Assembly: GCA_964396055.1 (NCBI GenBank)
Contig: CAYNDV010000083.1
Coordinates: 1-19,764, forward strand
Length of the DNA stretch: 19,764 nucleotides
Direction of reading: 5' to 3'
DNA from: CAYJPV01 sp964396055
Lineage (GTDB): Bacteria; Acidobacteriota; Vicinamibacteria; Vicinamibacterales; JAKQTR01
Shown here one piece after another: positions 1-6,441 of the stretch. Under the pieces are notes generated by a model. That model was not told the DNA's origin and did not search any database. It was given only the letters and a program-made list of their open reading frames with translations. Position 1 is the first letter of the stretch; each line of letters begins with the position of its first letter. The position numbers and the translations under genes are program-made.

Positions 1-267
1 GCCGTAATCCTAATAGGCATCGATCCTCTCTCCATCCGCGTAGTGAACGACGCCGGAAGCTTCGGCGTGTCAGAAGGCTTAACGCCCTTAGAGCACCCAC
101 GGGCTCTCCGCAGGAGTTCTCCGTCGCCGACGAGCAACTGCACTCTTCCGTCGGCAATCGACGGAGCAATCAGGCTTCTGGGAATGCGCCTCAAGTGCTG
201 CGGGCGTGCGTTCGACGAAGACGACCGATCGCGCCTGGACGCAACAGCGCAGGGACTGGGCCGGCGG
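1..267. other. No recognisable gene
   Basis: I see no convincing coding sequence, RNA gene or repeat here. Short open frames exist on both strands but their translations are low-complexity, arginine/serine-rich and resemble no family I know. The stretch lies next to the broken genes at 268-1365 and may be further decayed DNA. Confidence 0.5.
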
Positions 268-402
268 CTATTGGCCGAACCTCCTCGCAACTGAGGCCAT
301 CGCCCCCGTCGCTCTTCCCCAACCGGCGTGGAAGCCCAGGTGGGTGATGGCTTCAGTGATCTGCACGCGGGTGAGGCCACTCTCGATCCCAACGCGCAGC
401 GA
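268..402 (-). pseudogene. Carboxymuconolactone decarboxylase-like C-terminal fragment
   Basis: On the minus strand about 44 codons, ending at a TAG at 268-270, read SLRVGIESGLTRVQITEAI followed by THLGFHAGWGRA. This is the C-terminal signature of the carboxymuconolactone decarboxylase (AhpD-like) family: a 'GLT..qI.E.ithl.fyaGwp.A' helix pair. Family members are usually 110-150 residues, so only about the last third is present. There is no start codon or upstream half; instead the sequence runs directly, in a different frame, into the C-terminus of an alpha/beta hydrolase at about 398-403. I read it as the 3' stump left by a deletion. Family assignment is from motif memory; no function is expected from the fragment. 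Confidence 0.6.
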
Positions 403-955
403 TCTGCAGGTGGTTCTTGTCCTGCATGATCATGTGGCTGTTGCCGCGGATGCCGCAGTCCGGTGAATTGCGCATCTGCGCATCCCCGCCCGCGGACTTC
501 ACGCGGTTGATCAGGGCCTGACAGCTGTCGAACGAGAGCTGCCACGAAGGCCGCGTCGGGATGTCGGTCGGCGTATCACGGTGATCACCGAAGACACTTA
601 GGACGGGCACCGTCACCAGGGTCTTGATTTGCTCGTCGGTGTACGTGTCTGGACACGGACCGGCTCGACGAGCACGAGGCCCTTCGTCGCATTGGGATTG
701 AGCCGCGCGGCCTCGAGCGGAAACGGCCCGGATTGCGAGTGGCCCATCACCGGGGCTCCCCTCAGCTGTGGCGAGCTCCGACAACGCCTTGAACGTCGGA
801 TTCGGTGAGCGGAGCAGCCGACTTACGTCGGGCACGCCCTGCTTCGACAATTCGTCCACGGCCGTCACCGGGAACTGGCTATCCGGATACGGCGCGCCAG
901 GTGTCGATCCGAAACGGAAATTCGGCCACACGACCTCGTCGCTGAACCGAAAGGG
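398..955 (-). pseudogene. Alpha/beta hydrolase (esterase-like), truncated and frameshifted
   Basis: The minus strand encodes recognisable pieces of a secreted-esterase-type alpha/beta hydrolase. An N-proximal piece (FSDEVVWPNFRFG, then a proline-rich PYPDSQFP segment) and the C-terminal part (VPVLSVFGDH and GIRGNSHMIMQDKNHLQIA) share one frame. Between them, about 660-768, the other frame carries the nucleophile elbow VMGHSQSGPFP and LNPNATKGLVLVEP. Nucleophile Ser, acid Asp (in FGDH) and His (in GNSH) can thus all be found, but only by crossing two compensating frameshifts near 650-662 and 765-770. The start is missing: at about 945-960 the sequence meets an ABC permease fragment in the opposite orientation. 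The C-terminal end is also lost at the junction with the decarboxylase stump. Probably a pseudogene; sequencing error could explain the frameshifts but not both truncations. Confidence 0.7.
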
Positions 956-956
956 C

Positions 957-1218
957 GCCGTCTTGGAACTCATCGGCACCCGCGACCGTGCGATCGCCAC
1001 GATGAGCATGCAGGAAGCCCTGGGCCTCGGCGTCATCGGCATCTTCGTGGGCAAGTTCGCCGCCACGTTGTGGGCGCCGGTGTTTCCGAAGCGCATCGTC
1101 CTGGAGACGGGCGACGCTGTGCGCGCCTTCGTGATGACGCTGGCCATCTGCGCTCGCCGCCGTGCTGGCGATTCGTGCCGCGCTCGGCGTCGACCCCGCG
1201 GAAGCGATCGGCGGGTAA
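957..1218 (+). pseudogene. ABC exporter permease (FtsX/MacB/DevC-like), 3' remnant with frameshift
   Basis: The translation VLELIGTRDRAIATMSMQEA followed by LGLGVIGIFVGKFAATLWAP matches the last cytoplasmic loop and transmembrane helices of FtsX-domain permeases of MacB/DevC type. After 'FVMTLAIC' the frame breaks near 1150; the expected ending, ALAAVLAIRAALGVDPAEA then IGG and a TAA at 1216-1218, continues in the next frame. Such permeases are normally 380-800 residues; only about 85 codons remain and the 5' portion is replaced by the oppositely oriented hydrolase fragment. The ATP-binding partner follows after 4 nt, the usual pairing for lipid or macrolide-type exporters. Non-functional as it stands. 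Confidence 0.7.
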
Positions 1219-1222
1219 CTCC

Positions 1223-1365
1223 ATGGCCACCACCACCCAACCCGCCATCCTCATCGAAGGCCTCACCAAACCCACGACGAGAAGATCATCCCGACGTTCA
1301 AGCGCATCTACCTCATTCGCGACGGCAGAACGTACGAAGAACGCGGGGAAGGACGTCACGTGTAG
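1223..1365 (+). pseudogene. ABC exporter ATP-binding protein with large internal deletion
   Basis: The start is ATG at 1223, 4 nt after the permease stop. The N-terminus MATTTQPAILIEGLTK is the first beta-strand of an ABC ATPase. Directly after it, in another frame from 1273, comes HDEKIIPTFKRIYLIRDGRT and YEERGEGRHV with a TAG at 1363-1365. This is the segment following the H-loop ('THD') in LolD/MacB/DevA-type ATPases. Walker A, Q-loop, ABC signature and Walker B, roughly 180-200 codons in a typical 220-240 residue protein, are gone. The scar is near 1271. The fragment pairs naturally with the permease remnant just upstream and cannot hydrolyse ATP. Confidence 0.7.
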
Positions 1366-1428
1366 ACGCAGCAGGGCGCGTGTTCGAGCCGCCGCGTTGT
1401 GGTGACGGTCGGCCCCATACGAAGCCAG

Positions 1429-1444
1429 TATGATGGCCGTCATA
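1429..1444 (+). promoter_or_regulatory. Crp/Fnr-like palindrome upstream of narK
   Basis: The site is TATGATGGCCGTCATA, extended to GTATGA-N6-TCATAC, a near-perfect inverted repeat. Exactly 21 nt downstream lies TAGCAT (1466-1471), a plausible -10 element, which would place the palindrome centre near -41.5 as in class II activation by Crp/Fnr proteins. narK begins at 1535 with an SD at 1524-1528. Two almost identical sites occur at 17412 and 18293. The spacing of the half-sites matches the Crp/Fnr superfamily, but the half-site TATGAC is neither canonical FNR (TTGAT) nor CRP (TGTGA). The binding protein is unknown. Confidence 0.65.
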
Positions 1445-1534
1445 CGAGAAGGCAGCCAGGGAGCCTAGCATGGCTGCGGTCGGATCCCACCACAACGACG
1501 ACGCGTGTACCCGGCTGTACCACGGAGGCGGACC

Positions 1535-2722
1535 GTGCCGGAACCCCAGTCAGGAAGTCGGTTGGCCCTGTTCCTGAGCACGGCGGCGTTCGCCCTGTGC
1601 TTTGTTGCGTGGGGGCTCATCTCGCCGCTCGCGCCGGTCTTCCGTGACCTCTATCAGTTGTCCAACACGGAAGTGGGGCTGCTGGTGGCGGTTCCCGTGT
1701 TGCTGGGGTCCCTGGCACGCGTCCCACTTGGGGCCCTGACGGAGCGTTACGGCGGCCGGGCCATGTTCAGCGCCCTGCTGGCATTCCTGGCGCTGCCGCT
1801 GGCACTCACCGCGCTGACGGGCTCCTTCCCGCAGCTGCTGCTGATCGCCCTGTTGCTGGGTGTCGCGGGCGCCTCGTTTGCGATTGGCATTCCTTTCGTG
1901 TCGGCATGGTTCCCGCCGGAACGTCAAGGCACGGCCCTCGGCATCTATGGCACCGGGAATATCGGCACCGCGATTGCCGCCATCGTTGCGCCGCGCGTCG
2001 CGGAGCAATTCGGCTGGCCGTGGGTGTTCTGGTCGCTCGTACCGCTGTTGCTGCTGTCGGCTGGTCTGATGTGGGTCGCAGGCAGGGATTCGCCCCGTGG
2101 CGTCCGCTCGACCGCGACGCTCGCCTCCAGGCTGAAGGTCATCCGCGAGGCGCCCTTGTCGTGGGTGCTTCTCCTGTTCTACTTCGTCACGTTCGGCGCC
2201 TTTGTCGCCATCGGTGCGATGCTCCCTTCGCTGCTGGTTGGCGTGTACCACCTGACGCCCACAGACGCGGGTGCCCGCGCTGCAGGGTTCATTCTCCTGG
2301 CGACGCTCATGAGACCGATCGGCGGCGCGCTTTCTGATCGCCTGGGTGCTCCGGCGGTCCTCAACATCGCCTTCCCAATCATCACGACGCTGGCCGTCCT
2401 GCTGGCATTTGAGCCCGCAATGTCCGGGGCGACGATTGGTTACCTGGGAATTGCCACAGCACTGGGCCTCGGCAACGGCGCCGTCTTCAAGCTGGTTGCC
2501 GTGCACTTCCCTGGGCAGACCGGGACCATCGGCGGATTTGTCGGGGCAGCCGGCGGGCTGGGAGGTTTCTTTCCTCCGCTGATCCTGGGCGTCGTGCGCG
2601 ACGCCACAGGGTCGACGGCCATCGGGCTCATGCTGCTGTCGGAGTTCGCCCTGGTATGCCTGATGATCAACCTGCTGGTGCTCCAACGCGGCGCGTGGAA
2701 GCTTCTGGGAACGAGCCGCTGA
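1535..2722 (+). CDS. narK: NarK-type nitrate/nitrite transporter (MFS)
   Basis: A 395-residue major facilitator of the nitrate/nitrite porter family, expected in the inner membrane to import nitrate and/or export nitrite. About 12 hydrophobic segments run the whole length. Family marks are the glycine-rich motifs GIYGTGNIGT (residues 136-145) and GFVGAAGGLGGF (about 334-345), corresponding to the nitrate-signature helices TM5 and TM11, plus arginines in SLARVPLG (R62) and LMRPIGG (R260) that fit the substrate-binding pair of NarK. The start is GTG at 1535 with GGAGG six bases upstream; another in-frame GTG at 1505 has no obvious SD. The gene converges on actF, with 20 nt between stops. A Crp/Fnr-like palindrome lies about 90 bp upstream of the start. 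Single-module NarK (NarK1-like or NarK2-like); the transport direction cannot be told from sequence. Confidence 0.93.
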   Translation: MPEPQSGSRLALFLSTAAFALCFVAWGLISPLAPVFRDLYQLSNTEVGLLVAVPVLLGSLARVPLGALTERYGGRAMFSALLAFLALPLALTALTGSFPQLLLIALLLGVAGASFAIGIPFVSAWFPPERQGTALGIYGTGNIGTAIAAIVAPRVAEQFGWPWVFWSLVPLLLLSAGLMWVAGRDSPRGVRSTATLASRLKVIREAPLSWVLLLFYFVTFGAFVAIGAMLPSLLVGVYHLTPTDAGARAAGFILLATLMRPIGGALSDRLGAPAVLNIAFPIITTLAVLLAFEPAMSGATIGYLGIATALGLGNGAVFKLVAVHFPGQTGTIGGFVGAAGGLGGFFPPLILGVVRDATGSTAIGLMLLSEFALVCLMINLLVLQRGAWKLLGTSR

Positions 2723-2742
2723 TTGCGGCGGGTCGAGTCGGT

Positions 2743-3909
2743 CTACCCGTGATGGGGTTGAACGATCTGCCGCACGACGTCAGCGTCTGAGACCGCTGCC
2801 GAGCGGTGAAGGGCACTGTGGAAGGTCAGCACGAGGACGCCGACGGCACCGACGATCGACGCGGCCTCCCAGAGTCCGAAGGGAGGCCCAGCCGGGAACA
2901 GCGGCGGGAACACCATCAGGTAGAGATCGAGCCATCGTCCCACCAGGACCACGGCGCAGGCCTTCACCAGCGTGTCGGCGTGCCGTTTCGTCCACCTCGG
3001 CAGTAGAACCAGGAACGGGATGACCCAGTTCACCAGGATGTTCACCACGAACAACGTGCCCCAGGCACCCTGCTGCCGGCGCACGAAGTAGGCGGCTTCT
3101 TCAGGGATGTTGGCGTACCAGACCAGCATGTACTGGCTGAACCAGATGTACATCCAGAAGGTCGAGAACGCGAAGAGCAGTTTCCCGAGGTCGTGCCGAT
3201 GATCGGCCGCGAGGGCGCCGCGCAAGGCCCCGACGCGCTCCGCCCGGACGGCGAAGATGGCGATCGCCGCCAGGCCGCTGGCGAAGAGTCCCGAGAACGA
3301 GTAAATCCCGAACATCGTGCTCGCCCATCCAGGGTCGAGGCTCATGACCCAGTCGAAACTCGCCAGACTGAAGGTGATGGCGAAGACGATGATGAACGCG
3401 ACAGACCATCGCATCAGGTGCCGCGCGCTCGCATCGTCGGCGGAGGCGTCGTAGCGGCGGGACGCTGACACGACCATTCGCGCCAGGATCATCCACGCGA
3501 CGAGGTAGAAGGCCGCGCGGGCCAGGAAGAACGGCCTGGCCATCCAGGCTTCTTTGAACGCCATCGCCCCGACTCCATGTTCGCCGTGAGCGCCGGGGTA
3601 CATCGACGGCCGGAACACCAGGACGGCCATCACGAGCGCAGCCGCATAGGGCAGGCATCCGGCCATGGCTTCCGGAACGCGGCTGAAGGCGCGGATCCAA
3701 CTGGCGTTGGCAGGGCGCTGCAGGGCGACAACGAACACGCCGGCCAGGGCCACACCGGTCAGGCCGAAACCGGCCACGAGCAGGGATGGCCACGTCCGGT
3801 CCGGCGCGATAGCGATGCCGGCGGCGACAATGACCCACGCGGCGGCCGTGACCCAGCGCCACGGAAACGACGTGTGTTGCAGAAAGTCGGCAGGCGAACT
3901 GGCGTTCAT
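2743..3909 (-). CDS. actF: Alternative complex III subunit ActF (integral membrane protein)
   Basis: A 388-residue polytopic membrane protein with about 10 hydrophobic segments, matching the ActF subunit of alternative complex III (quinol:cytochrome c oxidoreductase), a distant relative of the NrfD/PsrC-like subunits. Recognisable stretches are FPWRWVTAAAWV near the N-terminus, HGVGAMAFKEAWM with a following membrane span (about 113-135), TFSLASFDWVMSLDPGWAST in the middle, and FSTFWMYIWFSQYMLVWYAN (about 249-268). ActF is thought to sit in the membrane beside ActC and may take part in quinol binding or energy conversion. The ATG at 3907-3909 overlaps the actE stop (ATGA). It is the last gene of the operon; no actG follows, and narK is convergent. 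A 24-codon upstream extension in the same frame is ignored because it runs back inside actE. Confidence 0.88.
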   Translation of the reverse strand: MNASSPADFLQHTSFPWRWVTAAAWVIVAAGIAIAPDRTWPSLLVAGFGLTGVALAGVFVVALQRPANASWIRAFSRVPEAMAGCLPYAAALVMAVLVFRPSMYPGAHGEHGVGAMAFKEAWMARPFFLARAAFYLVAWMILARMVVSASRRYDASADDASARHLMRWSVAFIIVFAITFSLASFDWVMSLDPGWASTMFGIYSFSGLFASGLAAIAIFAVRAERVGALRGALAADHRHDLGKLLFAFSTFWMYIWFSQYMLVWYANIPEEAAYFVRRQQGAWGTLFVVNILVNWVIPFLVLLPRWTKRHADTLVKACAVVLVGRWLDLYLMVFPPLFPAGPPFGLWEAASIVGAVGVLVLTFHSALHRSAAVSDADVVRQIVQPHHG

Positions 3910-4502
3910 CGTGCGGCCTCTCCTTCCGGTTGCGCCGCGTCGCGTTGCAGCGCCCGCACATGGAGAACGGCTCGCCATCGGTCGTCGGCCGATAGCTGTG
4001 AGGCGTAGGAAGCCATGTTGTTCTGGCCGTACGTCAGGATGTGGAAGATCTGGCCATCCTTGAGATCACGCGCATGCGGCGCAAGGAGCGATGGCGGCGC
4101 AGACACGCCCCGCAGCGTGACCGGACCGTCTCCCCGGCCCGTCGGACCATGACAGGTTCGGCAGAACGTGCCGTACACCTCAGCCCCCCGCCGGAGGGCG
4201 GCTTTATCGCCGAGGCCGAGCGGACTGGCCAACTCGACGCCCGCGCGAATGGCGTCGGCCGGCGTGCCCTCGAAACGCAGCGGCATCTGCCCTCGCGCAA
4301 TGGTCCCCCGGGGTGGTGTGCGCAGGGTCATGCCGTCGCTGAAGTTGGGATTCGGCGAGAACGCATCAAACGCCACCGAATGCACCATGTCTGGGAATAT
4401 CTCGAAGTTGCGTTGGGTCCGGTCGCTGTCCACGACCCAGGTGAGGACGAGCGATGCGACGAGGAACAGGCCCAGGGCAGCGTTCAGGACAGTCCGGCCC
4501 AT
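3906..4502 (-). CDS. actE: Alternative complex III subunit ActE (monoheme cytochrome c)
   Basis: A 198-residue cytochrome c with an N-terminal hydrophobic segment (about residues 5-24) that lacks a lipobox cysteine, so it is probably retained as a membrane anchor or cleaved as an ordinary signal. One haem-binding motif, CRTCH (residues 114-118), is followed by GPTGRGDG, and the likely axial Met lies in GQNNMASY (about M163). The region MTLRTPPRGTIARGQMP is the conserved stretch found upstream of the haem in ActE. Its role is to accept electrons from the ActA/ActB haem and iron-sulfur chain and pass them to a soluble or membrane cytochrome. The ATG at 4500-4502 overlaps the actD stop by one base (TGATG); the stop overlaps actF by four. 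A longer same-frame reading up to 5105 lies inside actD/actC and is rejected. Confidence 0.9.
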   Translation of the reverse strand: MGRTVLNAALGLFLVASLVLTWVVDSDRTQRNFEIFPDMVHSVAFDAFSPNPNFSDGMTLRTPPRGTIARGQMPLRFEGTPADAIRAGVELASPLGLGDKAALRRGAEVYGTFCRTCHGPTGRGDGPVTLRGVSAPPSLLAPHARDLKDGQIFHILTYGQNNMASYASQLSADDRWRAVLHVRALQRDAAQPEGEAAR

Positions 4503-5032
4503 CACGACACCACCTCTTCGACGCGCTCCTCGGTTCGGACCGCCCCGTGGCGTTCGAGCAGCGAGACCACCGCCGGCACGTCGAACGCCGCATCCGTCTG
4601 TTCGATCACGAGCACGAAGCGATTGTCGGTGACGAGCGGGTCCTGGTGGCGGGGACGTTTGCCCGGTCTCAGGCCGGCGACGATGAAGAAGGCGATGACC
4701 GTGCTGAGCCCGGCGAAGAGGACCATCACTTCGAAGGTGACCGGGATGAACGCCGGGAGCGAATTCCACGGCTTGCCGCCGACGTTGATCGGCCACGACA
4801 CCGCGGTGGTCCAATACTCGAACCAGACCTTCGCGCCCGCGCCCAGCAACCCGAGCGCGAAACACACCCAGGGCAGCCGGGATGGCGACAGGCCCATGGC
4901 CTCGTCGAGCCCGTGCACGGCGTACGGCGTATAGACGTCGAGGAGCGCCAACTGATGCTGGCGCGCCGCCCGGGTGGCGCTCAGGATATCCGCCTCCCGC
5001 GCGAACACACCGACGAGAACACGGCGGTTCAT
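4502..5032 (-). CDS. actD: Alternative complex III subunit ActD (DUF3341)
   Basis: A 176-residue protein of the DUF3341 family. The N-terminal half (MNRRVLVGVFAREADILSAT) is a small soluble domain ending in the characteristic YTPYAVHGLDEAMGLSPSRL. Two membrane spans follow (about residues 56-75 and 100-125) separated by YWTTAVSWPINVGGKPWNSL and PAFIPVTFE, the latter conserved in ActD. The C-terminal tail, with TDNRFVLVIEQTDAAFD, is soluble. ActD is a structural membrane subunit of ACIII with no cofactor. The ATG at 5030-5032 overlaps the actC stop as ATGA and the stop overlaps actE by one base, so translation is probably coupled. Confidence 0.9.
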   Translation of the reverse strand: MNRRVLVGVFAREADILSATRAARQHQLALLDVYTPYAVHGLDEAMGLSPSRLPWVCFALGLLGAGAKVWFEYWTTAVSWPINVGGKPWNSLPAFIPVTFEVMVLFAGLSTVIAFFIVAGLRPGKRPRHQDPLVTDNRFVLVIEQTDAAFDVPAVVSLLERHGAVRTEERVEEVVS

Positions 5033-6441
5033 TGGGCAGCCTCCGTGACCCTCCCCACCCCGACAGGGAGGGGGCCGACGGGATGCGCGGTGGGTGCTCC
5101 GTCACCGTGGCTGATGACGCCCTTCACCTCCGCGATGGCAATCACGGGAACCAGGCGGCAGAACAACAGGAAACAGGTGAAGAACAGGCCGAAGGCGCCG
5201 ATCATCGTGGCCACCTCGATCGACGTGGGGGCGTAGCTGGCCCAGCTTGAGGGCAGGAAGTCTCGATGCAGCGACGTGACGATGATGACGAATCGCTCGA
5301 ACCACATGCCGACATTCACCAGAATCGAGATGATGAAGAGCAGGACTATGCTCTGCCGGACCCGGCGAAACCACAGCAACTGCGGCACGAGCACGTTGCA
5401 GCTGACCATGATCCAATAGGCCCACGCGAAGGGGCCGAGCCCCCGGTTCACGAACGCGAACTGCTCGTACGGGTTGCCCGAGTACAACGCGATGAAGAAC
5501 TCGGTTGCGTAGGCCAGCCCGACGATGCCGCTCGTGGTGATGACGAGTTTGGCCATGACGTCCAGGTGTCTGGCGGTGATGTAGTCCTGCAGCCCCATCG
5601 TCGTGCGGGCGACGATCATGAGCGTCAGGACCATGGCCATGCCCGAGAAGATCGCGCCCGCGACGAAGTACGGCGGGAAAATCGTGGCATGCCAGCCCGG
5701 GATGAGCGACGTCGCGAAATCCCAGCTGACAATTGTGTGCACGGAGATGACGAGCGGCGTCGCCAGACCGGCAAGCAGGAGGTAGACGGTCTCGTAGTGG
5801 AGCCAGGTGCGATAGGAGCCGTTCCACCCGAGCGCCAGGAACCCGAACAGGCGCCGCCGCCAGGGTTTCAGGCCTTCCCGGTCCCGGATGGTCGCCAGAT
5901 CGGGAATGAGGCCCACGTACCAGAAGACGAGGGAAATGGTGAAGTACGTGCTGATCGCAAAGAAGTCCCAGACAAGAGGCGACCGAAAATTCACCCAGAG
6001 GGATCCCCGCGTGTTCGGATACGGTGCAACCCAGAGCGCCAGCCACGGTCGGCCCATATGGATGATGGGAAAGATGCCGGCGCACATCACGGCGAACAGG
6101 GTCATCGCTTCTGCGGCCCGGTTGACCGACGTTCGCCACCGCTGGCGCAGCAGGAACAAGACGGCCGAAATGAGCGTGCCCGCGTGGCCGATGCCGATCC
6201 AGAACACAAAGTTGGTGATGTCGAACGCCCAGCCGACGGTGCGGTTGAGTCCCCAGGTGCCGATGCCGGTGGCCACCTGGTAGCTCACGGCGGCCGCGCC
6301 AAGCGCCAGAGCCGCCAGCGCCAGCAGGAAACCCGCCCACCAGGACAGGCTGGGGCGGCGTTCCAGCGACCGGCAGATATCGGCCGTCACATCGCCGAGT
6401 GACTTGTTGCCGCCGATGAGCGGCGTGGTGGCATCGGTCAT
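5029..6441 (-). CDS. actC: Alternative complex III subunit ActC (NrfD/PsrC-like quinol-oxidising membrane subunit)
   Basis: A 470-residue polytopic protein with about 10 membrane segments, of the NrfD/PsrC superfamily as found in ACIII. Recognisable conserved parts are FVFWIGIGHAGTLISAVLFL (early helices), IFPIIHMGRPW, PNTRGSLWVNFRSPLVWDF, then SVHTIVSWDFA and PGWHATIFPPYFVAGAIFSG, and near the C-terminus GMWFERFVIIVTSLHRDFLP. The histidines and charged residues in these loops and helices fit the quinol site proposed for ActC. It docks with ActB, to which it passes quinol electrons. The ATG at 6439-6441 overlaps the actB stop (ATGA); an in-frame upstream extension to 6603 lies inside actB and is not used. 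Its stop overlaps the actD start. Confidence 0.93.
   Translation of the reverse strand: MTDATTPLIGGNKSLGDVTADICRSLERRPSLSWWAGFLLALAALALGAAAVSYQVATGIGTWGLNRTVGWAFDITNFVFWIGIGHAGTLISAVLFLLRQRWRTSVNRAAEAMTLFAVMCAGIFPIIHMGRPWLALWVAPYPNTRGSLWVNFRSPLVWDFFAISTYFTISLVFWYVGLIPDLATIRDREGLKPWRRRLFGFLALGWNGSYRTWLHYETVYLLLAGLATPLVISVHTIVSWDFATSLIPGWHATIFPPYFVAGAIFSGMAMVLTLMIVARTTMGLQDYITARHLDVMAKLVITTSGIVGLAYATEFFIALYSGNPYEQFAFVNRGLGPFAWAYWIMVSCNVLVPQLLWFRRVRQSIVLLFIISILVNVGMWFERFVIIVTSLHRDFLPSSWASYAPTSIEVATMIGAFGLFFTCFLLFCRLVPVIAIAEVKGVISHGDGAPTAHPVGPLPVGVGRVTEAAQ

Noticed and set aside
1550..2686. Minus-strand open frame opposite narK
   Set aside because: Gln/Arg-rich shadow of a clear membrane transporter; no start signal or family match.
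2729..2749. Possible bidirectional terminator between narK and actF (CGGGT-11 nt-ACCCG)
   Set aside because: The stem is only five pairs, the loop is long and there is no T-tract; too weak to call.
4503..5105. N-terminal extension of actE
   Set aside because: It would overlap all of actD; its translation is not protein-like and the ATG at 4502 gives a normal anchor sequence.
5266..6402. Plus-strand open frame of about 378 codons
   Set aside because: Antisense shadow of actC, extremely rich in charged residues; no domain is recognisable.
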